Below the pieces are notes generated by a model. The model was given only the letters and a program-made list of their open reading frames with translations. It did not search any database and was not told where the DNA came from. From positions 31,213 through 95,212 of the forward strand of contig NZ_JAQTTX010000001.1 in the NCBI RefSeq assembly GCF_028710545.1: a stretch of DNA of 64,000 nucleotides, written 5' to 3'. This DNA comes from Halothiobacillus sp. (lineage in GTDB: Bacteria > Pseudomonadota > Gammaproteobacteria > Halothiobacillales > Halothiobacillaceae). Made by a program: the position numbers and the translations under genes. This document shows, one piece after another, positions 45,695 through 55,215 of the stretch (positions are counted from its first letter, which is position 1; every line of letters starts with the position of its first letter).

Positions 45695-47659
45695 TTAGGC
45701 CGTATCATCCGTGTGGATATGAAGAATGAGGCCGGCCTCACTCAGCTGGTTCCAACCGTCTAGCGCACTAAGATCTGCGCCTTCCACAATGGTGGCAACC
45801 AGATCAATCTTCGGCTTTTTACCATCCTGATCTGGTAGCTCTTCATCTGGCTTGAGCAACCCTGCTTTGCGAGGCCTGTCCAATGGAATTTCAATGCCTT
45901 GGAAGCCCGATCTGAAAATCTGTCTAATACGAGTCAGGTCTTTGAGAACTCCAAACATTTTGTGGCTCTTAGGAGCCACATTTGTTAGATCTAAGCCAAG
46001 CAAGGCTGCAGTCAAATCCTCTTCGCAAGAGGAATCTATAATTACCGATGCGTAAACGCCTTTTTTGGGAATAATAATATTCCCGGTTATGGTCACCTCG
46101 TCGGGGAGGACTATAGGCTCTGTACCGCCTTGTCGACGTGGTAAGTGAAGATTGGCGCTGAACTTCCAAGACCTTGGAAGAGGCGCAAGTTCTCCAACTC
46201 GCCCAACATGGCTTAGCAGCTGTTGACGTAGATTGAGTGCGGCACCTTCCCGAAGGCGCCCATAAATTGATGCGTCACCACGAGTAGAGTGAAGTAATTG
46301 CTTCGCCTTAGCCAGATTGATCGTTCTCAGGTCGCCAAAATTCCAGTCGACCTGGAAACGCTTGTTGTCGTCTAGTTTTATCACTGGGGTCGTTTTCTCT
46401 GTTACCGCAAGCCCAGGATTTGTTAAATCGATTTCCTTCAGTGTTCCAGCCACTAACAGCACGGTGGTAAGTCCGTCTTTTCGGATAAGATCACATGCCG
46501 GAGACGCAACGAAAAACACTTGGTCGGCCCGCCCCCAAAAGAATCCGCGCCGCTTTACCGGAGTCCCTCGTTTGGGCCCCAATATGTCGCCGAAAGCAAC
46601 CGGCCAGATAGATCCAGTGACATGGTCGCGACGATTTGGGCTTACAAAGAGCGTTCGCTCCAAAATTGCGTATGTGTCCCGATCATTTGAGATCATCAAC
46701 GGTGCAGGGGAATCGACCATCGTATCAAGCCGAATCGCCGAGTCTAGTACCTCGCTGTGTGATTCGATCTCATACTGAAGTACTCGATCAAAGATATCGA
46801 GCATATAGCTTGATGTGTTCAATCCCTCAAAGCGGAGCAGCATACTCTTGATATGCTGCAAATCGTCAATGTCGATTTTGCGTAAAGTTCCCGCTGCTGA
46901 ACGCACTGCCTCATGAGCCTTTTTTTCCCAAGTTTCCATGAAGCTGGCTAGCGCCTGACTATCCGGCCGATGAGATGCAAGTGTGAGAATTAAGCCTTTC
47001 ATTCGCCCAGACTTTGAAAGATCGGTTTTTCTGATATGTCGGAAGGCAGAGGCATGAAGCGCTGTATCTTGGCGAAACTCCTTCGCAAGTTCGGTAACCC
47101 CCGGTATTTGCGACATGAGCACAATGGATGGTTGAGGAAGGCCTTCTGTCTTCCGGCGATCAAGAGCTTCATTTAGCCGGTCAACGGTCAACTGACGATC
47201 ACGACTGCTCTGCTGAATGCCGAGAAACAGATCAAGAATAATCAGATCCGCGTAGACCGCCGCCTCAACAAAATCTCGGCCGCACTTTTCAAAGGGGATG
47301 TTAAGCGAGGTGAGAGCACTCTCTACAGCTGCTAAAGAGCGACGGTTTGCTTCTAGTTTCTGCTCGTAAACTGTAAATATCCCGTGAAGCAAATCCTCAA
47401 TAACGTACCGATTACTCCAAAGGACCGCGATGAAGCCTTGATCTTGTTTCAAGACTTCCCAATTGTCGGGATCATAGCCAGTGAAAAGGTTTGTAATTCT
47501 TTCCGCTGACGCACTTTGTCGTGTGTCATCAAAAAAACTGTTCCACTCCTCCCTATCGAGAAGTTCATCGACTTGGGGGATCTCGTCGTATCCGTCATCA
47601 ACGATAATGGCTTTGTGGATTCCTGCCCTGGCCACAAGTTTCTGATCGTTCGAGATCAT
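45695..47659 (-). CDS. Receiver-like domain protein, candidate SspG
   Basis: The 654-residue protein starts with an atypical response-regulator fold. The first strand ends in acidic residues Asp21/Asp22 (KAIIVDDGYDE), and after an unusually long insert the phosphoacceptor-like Asp143 sits in LIILDLFLG, followed by SIVLMSQIPG. The rest (about residues 230-654) has no motif I recognise. It overlaps by 4 bp with the dual-ATPase gene, which carries a histidine-kinase-like C-terminus, so the two look like a modified two-component pair. The name SspG is by gene order in sspBCD-sspFGH cassettes only. Confidence 0.7.
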   Translation of the reverse strand: MISNDQKLVARAGIHKAIIVDDGYDEIPQVDELLDREEWNSFFDDTRQSASAERITNLFTGYDPDNWEVLKQDQGFIAVLWSNRYVIEDLLHGIFTVYEQKLEANRRSLAAVESALTSLNIPFEKCGRDFVEAAVYADLIILDLFLGIQQSSRDRQLTVDRLNEALDRRKTEGLPQPSIVLMSQIPGVTELAKEFRQDTALHASAFRHIRKTDLSKSGRMKGLILTLASHRPDSQALASFMETWEKKAHEAVRSAAGTLRKIDIDDLQHIKSMLLRFEGLNTSSYMLDIFDRVLQYEIESHSEVLDSAIRLDTMVDSPAPLMISNDRDTYAILERTLFVSPNRRDHVTGSIWPVAFGDILGPKRGTPVKRRGFFWGRADQVFFVASPACDLIRKDGLTTVLLVAGTLKEIDLTNPGLAVTEKTTPVIKLDDNKRFQVDWNFGDLRTINLAKAKQLLHSTRGDASIYGRLREGAALNLRQQLLSHVGRVGELAPLPRSWKFSANLHLPRRQGGTEPIVLPDEVTITGNIIIPKKGVYASVIIDSSCEEDLTAALLGLDLTNVAPKSHKMFGVLKDLTRIRQIFRSGFQGIEIPLDRPRKAGLLKPDEELPDQDGKKPKIDLVATIVEGADLSALDGWNQLSEAGLILHIHTDDTA

Positions 47660-50046
47660 TCCGCCACCACTTGATAGTCGAAGGTAGTAAATCTACCTTC
47701 TGCGTTGAGTACTTCTGGGTCCAGCCCCAATGCCCCCCCATTGTGTTCTGCCGCCTCTCGAGCAATGTAAAGCCCGAGCCCACGACGTCGACTTTTGTCT
47801 TTGAGTGAGAAGAAGAGATCGAAAATTCGGTCCTTATACTGTTTTGGAATTCCCGGGCCATTATCGACGAATCGTATTCGTGGTGGGTGGTTCTCCACCG
47901 AAATCGTAAGCTCTGGTTTGAAGGACATTTTTCGCTGCCTTTCGACATCCATCCAATAGATCGAGTTGGAAATGAGATTTTCTAAAACCTGCACGACCAT
48001 GCCTTTGACGGCGGAGACCTCCACTGGTCGGTTCGGAAGTAAGATTTTTAGCCTAACGCGGTGTCGTTCAAATTGTGCTTCATGCGCTTCCAGAACTTCG
48101 CCCACAAGTTGATCCAAATTGAAACGCTCTTTCCGTTGTCGTCCCGTCACACTAAGAGGGTCTAGAATTCGAAGTCGCTTGCTGATGCTGGTCATGGAGG
48201 CTCTCAGGCTTTCAAGACGACGACGAATTTCATCGGGCACAGTTTTTTGCTTAAGGCCATTAAGTAAATCCAGCGCGTCCTCTGCTGATCGAGTGAGCTC
48301 ATGTGCCACGACCTCGACCATCAACCCTACGCCCGCCATAGCAAGCATTTGATCCGCGTCCTTTTCCATCTCGGCGATGCGTTCGCGCGCTTGTGCTGTG
48401 TATCGAGCAAACTCTTCACGCATTAGTTCAAGTTCTTCAACAACATCTCTATGCTCTTTAGGGACGATCTTGCGGATTGATTGTATGGCTGTGCTCATCC
48501 GCTTTTCGAGATCTATGGTCTGGGTCTCATCAGCGATAAGCGTCTCTGTTGCGTCCTTATGTTCTTTGGTTACACGCTTCATTTCGTCACGCAGGCGTTC
48601 AACTGCGAATTGAATCGTCTCTTTCAAGATTGCTTCTTCCGGGGTTTGCCGTAGCCCTTCTCGATTGGTTTGATCGATGAGCTGAGGGTTCTGCAGTCGC
48701 CTTATCTCGACCTGGCCGACGAACTGGATTCGGTTAAGTGAATACCCCTTGGAGGCAAGAGCGGTTTTGTCCAGTTCCAGCCAGTCATCGTTTTCAGAGC
48801 CATAAGGATAGACACGGAAGCCATCTCGATACAAACGAACGCCCATCCATTGATCGAGCAAATTCCGAAGTGCCAGAGGATCCCCGGTCGATTCGGCTTT
48901 ACGTAAAAGTAACCGGTTAAACCAATAAAGTTCGAAATCGAAAGGACCAACACTCTCTAATGCAGAATAGTCTATATCGCGTTTGTTCATTCTGCGACGC
49001 TTGGCCTTTGGCCCAACAAGCGCACCATGCAGAACATCTGCCGTAGCCGTTTCAATGCTCACTTCTTTCGGGTGGATGAAGCCAAGATTATTTACTTCGA
49101 TTCTGAGCTCAAGCTCGGGGCCGTTATCTCCGATCTGATATTTGCCGCGAATCAAAGCATTGGCATGAGACAGAAAACTCCTATCTAGCCGATGGATATG
49201 AACCCTTTTGTCGTTCCAGAATACGGCAATGCGCTGCCCAGAAATTTTGCCGAGGGGATTCACGAGTAGAGAAAAGTCATCGAGTGCTAAGCGCTCAACA
49301 CGTTTCTCACTCCAGTCTGAGTTTAGTTTCCTAATTCTGATGTCTGTGCCACTGAAATTGGGATCGGCCTTCTTTTTTCCCTCTCGGGGAACGACCTCGA
49401 TGTCTTCGATCATTTTCGTTGCGTCGTCGAACTCAGACCAATCGATAGAAAGAAGGTTATAGGTCTCATCATTTGCTCTTGCTGTTCGGACGGCGAGGTG
49501 ATCACCAAGTCGCATCGCTGATAATCGACCAATGCCCTTTTCACCAAGAAAAGGGGCACGCGATTTGCCATTGGCAACTGCAAAATCGATATCTTTCTTT
49601 CTGGAAGACGTTCCGATCACAAGAAACACGTTCTCTAATTCTCTCAAAGACATGCCCGACCCGGTGTCGGAGATAGTAATTGAGTTCATGTTGTTGACCA
49701 TCTCAAGTGCATCCAGCAGCGTCTCATAACTGTCGGCTTTATTGATTAGATCGGTAGCAATCTCCCAAAAATTTCCAGCCTCCGAGATCAGCTTGCCTGA
49801 CACCATCTCCTTGAGATCGCCCAGATCTGTAATGTCATCTGGCTTCTTTCCTTCAATGGCGCTAAGTGTCTGGGACTTTGATTCTTGGTAGTCCCGTCGA
49901 CCAAGAACAATGTTGAAGTTAATTGTTACTCCATCCTTAGTGCCTGCATCAATTCCGTTCTTTATCAATTCATAGAATGCGATGGCGTCGGAGCTAATAA
50001 GCTCCGACCCTAACTCTAAGATAGTTCGTGCGGTTATCTTGAACAT
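47656..50046 (-). CDS. Dual GHKL-ATPase, histidine-kinase-like protein, candidate SspF
   Basis: The 796-residue protein has two GHKL ATPase modules. The N-terminal one is HSP90/MORC-like (YELIKNGIDAGT, ISDTGSGMSLRELE, GEKGIGRLSAMRLG). The C-terminal one is of histidine-kinase type (RFVDNGPGIPKQYKDRIFD, KSRRRGLGLYIAREA) and is preceded by a HisKA-like helix with an H-box (VEVVAHELTRSAEDA). No membrane segment is present. It follows sspD after 32 bp and overlaps the receiver-like gene. A sensor/ATPase role in phosphorothioate-dependent defence is inferred from context. Confidence 0.75.
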   Translation of the reverse strand: MFKITARTILELGSELISSDAIAFYELIKNGIDAGTKDGVTINFNIVLGRRDYQESKSQTLSAIEGKKPDDITDLGDLKEMVSGKLISEAGNFWEIATDLINKADSYETLLDALEMVNNMNSITISDTGSGMSLRELENVFLVIGTSSRKKDIDFAVANGKSRAPFLGEKGIGRLSAMRLGDHLAVRTARANDETYNLLSIDWSEFDDATKMIEDIEVVPREGKKKADPNFSGTDIRIRKLNSDWSEKRVERLALDDFSLLVNPLGKISGQRIAVFWNDKRVHIHRLDRSFLSHANALIRGKYQIGDNGPELELRIEVNNLGFIHPKEVSIETATADVLHGALVGPKAKRRRMNKRDIDYSALESVGPFDFELYWFNRLLLRKAESTGDPLALRNLLDQWMGVRLYRDGFRVYPYGSENDDWLELDKTALASKGYSLNRIQFVGQVEIRRLQNPQLIDQTNREGLRQTPEEAILKETIQFAVERLRDEMKRVTKEHKDATETLIADETQTIDLEKRMSTAIQSIRKIVPKEHRDVVEELELMREEFARYTAQARERIAEMEKDADQMLAMAGVGLMVEVVAHELTRSAEDALDLLNGLKQKTVPDEIRRRLESLRASMTSISKRLRILDPLSVTGRQRKERFNLDQLVGEVLEAHEAQFERHRVRLKILLPNRPVEVSAVKGMVVQVLENLISNSIYWMDVERQRKMSFKPELTISVENHPPRIRFVDNGPGIPKQYKDRIFDLFFSLKDKSRRRGLGLYIAREAAEHNGGALGLDPEVLNAEGRFTTFDYQVVAE

Positions 50047-50078
50047 ATATTGGTTGCATCCATTCTTTTGAAATTCAG

Positions 50079-50912
50079 TTACTTATGGCAAGTTAGGCAC
50101 GCCTTGGCCGCCCCGCCATAAATATCATCCAAATCGATCGAGGTCTCAGGCCGTAGCGGATTTGCTTGAAGTCGCGCGAGCACTCGTTCCCGGCGCCTTT
50201 CATGCTCCAGCTTAATCTGCTTTTGACGTTCGGGCTTTTCGAGATCAGTGAGAGATTCGCCTTGGCTCCAGGTAAAAGGAGAGCCGTGTTCAAGTGCCGT
50301 TTTCTCGTATTGCTTAGCTTCCTCAAACGCTTGAGGGTGCCGTTCACGTAGGCGTACCCATTCAATCTTTTGTTGGAAGAAGCAAAATGTACATCCACTC
50401 CGCGTTCGCCAATCGTAGTATTCAGGCAGGCCAAGGCCTGAACCTTCTAAGATTTCGATAACACCAGCTTTATCGATTCCAGCATCTTTGAACGGCAATT
50501 TTATCAGTAAATTATCTCGGTTTGACTGATAGCCTTCGCGGTATTCCTCGTCACTGCGAATTGCGACATAAGAAATTACGGTTTCGCCGGTCTCAAGAAA
50601 TTCTCGGACCCATTGTTCGAAAGGCCGAAGTTTTAGTTGTCGTGTACACCACCGCGACTGAGCAGATGGCAGATAGTTTTTGTAACTTTTCAGCCAATAG
50701 TCGAAACCCCTGTCTGGATTTAGCCTCAAAATGGGCTTGCCTAAATATCCTTCCAAACGAGTGAGATAATCGTAGACTTCGGGTAGCTCCTTTCCGGTGT
50801 CAGTGAAAAAATATTCTACATTGATCTCCGGGTGCCGTTGGCGCATAAAGACCGCTAACGCGGCGCTGTCCCGCCCCCCCGATAGGCCTAAAACGTGGCG
50901 GGTGGTGCTCAT
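50079..50912 (-). CDS. sspD: SspD-like PAPS-reductase-family ATP pyrophosphatase
   Basis: In DNA phosphorothioation SspD (DndC-like) uses ATP to activate the DNA backbone for sulfur insertion. The 277 residues show the PP-loop SGGRDS (residues 11-16), the PAPS-reductase-type blocks FFTDTGKELPEVYDYL and SRWCTRQLK, and further cysteines in SGCTFCFFQQ and the C-terminal CLTCHK. These could hold an Fe-S cluster or sulfur. It overlaps sspC by 4 bp (ATGA). Other PAPS-reductase-like proteins share the fold, but the neighbours make SspD the best call. Confidence 0.85.
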   Translation of the reverse strand: MSTTRHVLGLSGGRDSAALAVFMRQRHPEINVEYFFTDTGKELPEVYDYLTRLEGYLGKPILRLNPDRGFDYWLKSYKNYLPSAQSRWCTRQLKLRPFEQWVREFLETGETVISYVAIRSDEEYREGYQSNRDNLLIKLPFKDAGIDKAGVIEILEGSGLGLPEYYDWRTRSGCTFCFFQQKIEWVRLRERHPQAFEEAKQYEKTALEHGSPFTWSQGESLTDLEKPERQKQIKLEHERRRERVLARLQANPLRPETSIDLDDIYGGAAKACLTCHK

Positions 50913-53900
50913 GTGCTCTCTACTATATGGTGGTTGTCTGTTGCTATGTATTTCGATGTTACCTCGATGAGGGCTGCCAGAATAATATCGCGCGGCTGTT
51001 GGCCTGCCTCACACAGTGCCTTATCGATGGTTTCTGCGAGGCATTCTACGTCTCGTCTGTCGACATCGGCGACTTCGAATTCACTGAAAAGTGGGGGCAG
51101 CATGTTATCTTTGCCCATCACAACAGCAAGGGCATGGCGGCGATCTTTTCGCCCTTTTACTCGGGCTATTGTTTCAGTTTTCAAGAATGACGTTGAAAGT
51201 TCCATAAGACCAACTGTTGCCTGCTCTAAGTCGCCGTCATGCCAATCTCGTGGAAGTTTGTTGGCGGCAATGCTGGCAATTCCTTCCATGTCTTCACGTG
51301 TGCCATGAAACTGAGTTAAACGTCCGACAAATGCCTCTAGACGTAGATTGCCACCAATCTGACGAATGTTGTCTGCACGGTCACGCAAATCCTTCAACGC
51401 GTCTTCACCTTGGCCGCGAACATCGAGTTCGCGAAGCATAATGTTTCTTAGTTCATCAAGCGCTTTGGGATAAGAGGCCCTCATTTCAGCCAACGCATCT
51501 CTGAGAAGCTTAGCTGTTGCATTCGGATCGAAATGGCCATTTGGCAGTGGTTTGGTTAGACGAGGCAAGTCGTCGAACAGTAGCTTGTTTGGATCGCTCG
51601 CTCGCTTGAGGATCTCTCGTACCTGCAGTGCTTGCGGGGAAAGGGATTGAGTTCTAGCTGTCCACGGAACAAGTGCGTCAAACTCGCCTATGATGGCCCT
51701 TGCGACACGGAGAGGCTCGGCAGACCCTTTGACCTCCAAAAGTCTGCCAAGCTCTTGAAGAGTTTCACCAATGAAGCCTTCCATCTCAATTCGGCGTAGA
51801 CCAATGTCTTTTGCGTCTCTCGCCAAGAATTCGACACAAAGCTCATTGAAGCTGCTTTGAAACACAGCTTCACCATAAACCGCTACCCGGTCACGACGTG
51901 AGAGGATGTAGGCGACAATAAATACAGGGGCAAGGCCAGCCTTCAGTCCGATCGGGGCATCTGCCCAGACCTTGATGATCTCATCGGCCGCTACTACCCC
52001 ATGTTCGGTGGCAGCGAGTATCCTGTCGGCCTCACGCCACAGCGGGTATAGTGCTGCCCCTTTGGGGGGGGCGCTATATTTGCCTTCAACATGCAGCCCT
52101 GTTTCTTTCAGTAGCGAGATATAGAGGCCGCGTTCGGCTGGGTAATTCTTCCCTGCAAAACCTAAATCAAAGTCAGAGGCACGCATCACCATCCGTTTCA
52201 TGAGCTTGGTCCTCGCGCTTACAGCATTTGAGGACGGCTCCGAGCAATTAAGCAATTCGTTGCCGATAAGGGGGGTATCTTGGAAAATGGTGTCTGTAAT
52301 GAACGATAATTGCTCGTTCAACTGACGCTTGGTTAATCGCCGCGGCTTCTCAGAACCTCCGTACCAGAGGCAATCGCCGACCAGCCCATGAATGCTGGTC
52401 TCGAGATTTTGTCGCACCTCTGCAATACGAGAATCGATTTCACGCCTTGCCACAGAATCCCCCCGTAACTCGAGGAACCGACTCTCAAGGCTGCTTAGTC
52501 CGGTTAGTTCACGGGCGAGATCTAGGAGCTTGCCAACATTCGTGTCGTGACCAATGAATAGTGGGTATGACTTGTGAGATTGCATTACGCGTTCATATGT
52601 ATCAATCATCTCGTTAGGTGTTTCACCTTGCGTTGGCATGGCGAACACAACCCGCCCAATGATATCTTGGGCGGGTTGTGGGGGGGGGAGTGTTTCTAGA
52701 TCCGAAACTGGTTCGATTGACACTTCGAACCATCGAATGGCGCCTGTCTTTTCGTGGTGGCGCTTCGCCAGAATGGGCTGAAGATCGGCCAAAGCTCTAA
52801 CAATATTGAGGTCGATATCGCTCTGCTCGGCAAGGATCTCCTGTAACCGAGCTTCAACATCGAAATCTGAACCTGCGTAAAGCATGTATTGGTCAGAGTG
52901 CTTTCGGAAGACAATTTCAGATTGCTGCACAAGGCGGGCTAAAGCACTTTCCACGTCCGAGCATTCAATCTCGTGGAGTGCTAATGCAATCGTTGCGTGG
53001 TGTGTGGTTAATCCTGATTTATCCTTGAGTAAATCAAGGACCGCAATTGTTTTCAAGACCTTAATTTCTGTATCACTCGCACCTCTAGCAACTGAGCGTT
53101 CGAAAACATCATGTGCTAGAGCCCATCGGCGACCATCTGGGGATGAGAGGATAGCGGGTTCAAAATTCGCCTGGAGATAGTTCCAAAGAAGATAAGGGGG
53201 GTAAAACCCATCAACAACCTCTCTGGTCAGTGCATCCTGTAATCCATAGGGCTCCGCAGAGCTCAAAAAAGAGAAAATACTCCGCTGATTTTGGCCAAAG
53301 CGTCGTCGGGATAGAGGCCCCAAAAGGCAAGCCGTAAAAGGGTGAAGTGGCGAAGTTTGCGCAAGTTTTCTGGCTAAATGCTTGGCATCGGATTTTTTTC
53401 GAGCCGGCCTCAACTGTTCCACGCAAACCTCAGCAAGAGGGAGTGCATTGCGAGTAACATGGTGATGGCCTAATGCCTCCCCGATAAGTTCAATGGTCTC
53501 TTCCAGCGATACCGAGATCGAGATATCGACAAATCGTCCCTGAATCTTTGCCCAGGAGTCCCGCGCTTTGTGGCCGAGGCGCTCCGCATACTCCTCGAAA
53601 GCCTGATGGAGAATCCCTAGAAAAATTAGTTTGCCTCGACTTCGGGCGGCAAGCTCAGCGATGTCCTGCATAAGATGAAGGTCGCCATTACCTTCTGCGG
53701 CGGCTTCCAGTCCTCGCCCGAGCTCATCCATAATGATGAAGAGTCCGCGATTTTTCGATTTACGTTCGATTTCGCTAAGAATATCCGCTGGAGCCGCTTT
53801 AGCGGGAAGGCTCAGCCGCTCTGCGAGCTGTTCTGAAATGGATCGACGCTCGGTGACGAGCGGTAGGACATCCCAGCGATTTGGAAAATAAGGCAGCGCG

Positions 53901-54199
53901 TCTTTCAGGGCTTGTAGGACAGAGTTTCCGAATATAGCCGCGGCTTGATCGCGGATAGGTTTTTGTGAGCCGAAAAGGCAAGCAAGGGCTAACGCCAAGC
54001 TTGATTTCCCTCCACCATAAGGGCCTGTCCAGGTGAATGCACCCTGCTCGGTATCCGCCACATGTGAGGCCATAAAGGTTACAGCCGCTTGAAACGATGC
54101 CGGGCAATAAAATCCATCAATAGCCGTCACAGAGGCAAAGTCGGAGTCGATCCGTACTGAGCGGCGGAATCTTGGAGTGATTAGTATCGGATCGCTCAT
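50909..54199 (-). CDS. sspC: SspC-like large P-loop ATPase
   Basis: The 1096-residue protein has a Walker A (WTGPYGGGKSSLALALA, around residue 60) and a Walker B (GLFIIMDELGRGLE). The rest is a long, mostly helical body. SspC supplies ATPase activity to the phosphorothioation complex with SspB and SspD. The ATG at 54199 has AGGTGG upstream and overlaps the sspB stop. Two homopolymer tracts (nine G at 52680-52688 and eight G near 52074) and a 14-bp perfect inverted repeat (52646-52680) occur in the coding sequence and could affect expression. Confidence 0.82.
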   Translation of the reverse strand: MSDPILITPRFRRSVRIDSDFASVTAIDGFYCPASFQAAVTFMASHVADTEQGAFTWTGPYGGGKSSLALALACLFGSQKPIRDQAAAIFGNSVLQALKDALPYFPNRWDVLPLVTERRSISEQLAERLSLPAKAAPADILSEIERKSKNRGLFIIMDELGRGLEAAAEGNGDLHLMQDIAELAARSRGKLIFLGILHQAFEEYAERLGHKARDSWAKIQGRFVDISISVSLEETIELIGEALGHHHVTRNALPLAEVCVEQLRPARKKSDAKHLARKLAQTSPLHPFTACLLGPLSRRRFGQNQRSIFSFLSSAEPYGLQDALTREVVDGFYPPYLLWNYLQANFEPAILSSPDGRRWALAHDVFERSVARGASDTEIKVLKTIAVLDLLKDKSGLTTHHATIALALHEIECSDVESALARLVQQSEIVFRKHSDQYMLYAGSDFDVEARLQEILAEQSDIDLNIVRALADLQPILAKRHHEKTGAIRWFEVSIEPVSDLETLPPPQPAQDIIGRVVFAMPTQGETPNEMIDTYERVMQSHKSYPLFIGHDTNVGKLLDLARELTGLSSLESRFLELRGDSVARREIDSRIAEVRQNLETSIHGLVGDCLWYGGSEKPRRLTKRQLNEQLSFITDTIFQDTPLIGNELLNCSEPSSNAVSARTKLMKRMVMRASDFDLGFAGKNYPAERGLYISLLKETGLHVEGKYSAPPKGAALYPLWREADRILAATEHGVVAADEIIKVWADAPIGLKAGLAPVFIVAYILSRRDRVAVYGEAVFQSSFNELCVEFLARDAKDIGLRRIEMEGFIGETLQELGRLLEVKGSAEPLRVARAIIGEFDALVPWTARTQSLSPQALQVREILKRASDPNKLLFDDLPRLTKPLPNGHFDPNATAKLLRDALAEMRASYPKALDELRNIMLRELDVRGQGEDALKDLRDRADNIRQIGGNLRLEAFVGRLTQFHGTREDMEGIASIAANKLPRDWHDGDLEQATVGLMELSTSFLKTETIARVKGRKDRRHALAVVMGKDNMLPPLFSEFEVADVDRRDVECLAETIDKALCEAGQQPRDIILAALIEVTSKYIATDNHHIVEST
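52646..52688. repeat. Perfect 14-bp inverted repeat plus G9 tract inside sspC
   Basis: CACAACCCGCCCAA (52646-52659) and TTGGGCGGGTTGTG (52667-52680) flank a 7-base loop TGATATC. The last base starts a run of nine G. On the coding strand it specifies a PPPQPAQD segment. The structure could stall polymerase or slip. Confidence 0.8.
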
Positions 54200-55155
54200 G
54201 TCGCCACCTGTATGCACGTGTTAACAAGCTCGTCATAGAGGGCATTACGTTCGAGCTGAATTGAGCGTCTGTTACTTCGAATGATCTGTCGCAGCCCAGC
54301 AGTCTCAGACCAGACAAGTGCGCCTTTGGAAACATCTTCAAGCCGTTCAAGCCGTCCCACTATATCTTCCTCGTCAAGCAGAAAGACTCGGCCCGGTGAC
54401 CCCGGTGCGTATGCCGTATTTTCAAAGGACATCGTGTTTTGCTCGCTGGCGAAATTTTCCCAAAACTCAATGAGGCAATAGAGGAAAACAGCATCAGGAA
54501 GGCTTAGTTTACGCCCCCGTGACAGGTGGGCGCGGTGCTTGTCTATGGGGCGGATCAGACCAAGTTCGGCAAGTATGGAATCTCTAGCTTCACTAGACCC
54601 GCGGCCTCCGATATAAGTTCTTAGTAGGCATTGAAGATCGCGATCGACAGTTGTTGCGGCAACTCTGCTCCATGCGCACTCTTGTGAAAGTGAAAGCAAA
54701 GATGTAACGATGTCTTGTCTAACAAAACCGCCTCCTCGGTACTCGTTGAAAAGCCAATACGCCGATGTTAGGCGGGGGCGTGCTGCCAAATGCCAATGGA
54801 GAAGCCAAAGTGAGGCATCTTCTTCAAGGTAGAGATCTATTCCATCTTCACTAAATAACATGTCGCCTAGCCATGTTGTTTCGATCCCCTCCTTGGTTTC
54901 GTCAAGTATGCCGGTGCCAATGGCCCAATACCGAATTGCAGCAATCATGTTTCGGCCAACGCCAAAGAGAGCAATGGACTCTGGGTCACGGAAAACGTGA
55001 ACAGCTTCTTTAGGTGAAGAGGCATTGCTGACCGCGTGATATGCTTTTTGCAGCCACCCGTAACGTAGCGGGAAGGTTTCATGTCCAGAAAAGCAAGGAC
55101 GGTATTTTTCGTTCTTCAAATCTTGAAGTCTCACTTGACCTCCTGGAGACATCAT
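54196..55155 (-). CDS. sspB: SspB-like DUF4007 protein
   Basis: The 319-residue protein has the DUF4007 signature near its start (CFSGHETFPLRYGWLQKAYH). DUF4007 proteins are the SspB component, described as the DNA-nicking subunit needed for single-strand phosphorothioation. The ATG pair at 55155/55152 fits the family start; a longer frame to 55251 would run across the operator and into sspA. It is the first gene of sspB-sspC-sspD and is divergent from sspA. Confidence 0.85.
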   Translation of the reverse strand: MMSPGGQVRLQDLKNEKYRPCFSGHETFPLRYGWLQKAYHAVSNASSPKEAVHVFRDPESIALFGVGRNMIAAIRYWAIGTGILDETKEGIETTWLGDMLFSEDGIDLYLEEDASLWLLHWHLAARPRLTSAYWLFNEYRGGGFVRQDIVTSLLSLSQECAWSRVAATTVDRDLQCLLRTYIGGRGSSEARDSILAELGLIRPIDKHRAHLSRGRKLSLPDAVFLYCLIEFWENFASEQNTMSFENTAYAPGSPGRVFLLDEEDIVGRLERLEDVSKGALVWSETAGLRQIIRSNRRSIQLERNALYDELVNTCIQVAT

Positions 55156-55175
55156 CCAGTACCAAAAGTAATATA

Positions 55176-55202
55176 TGATACTGGATATATCTTCCAGTAT
55201 CA
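55176..55202. promoter_or_regulatory. 27-bp operator-like palindrome between sspB and sspA
   Basis: TGATACTGGA (55176-55185) and TCCAGTATCA (55193-55202) are perfect 10-bp arms around TATATCT. A degenerate half-site, TCCAGTACCA (55155-55164), follows toward sspB. The position between two divergent starts suggests one repressor controlling both. Confidence 0.75.
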
Positions 55203-55215
55203 GCACTGAATACCT

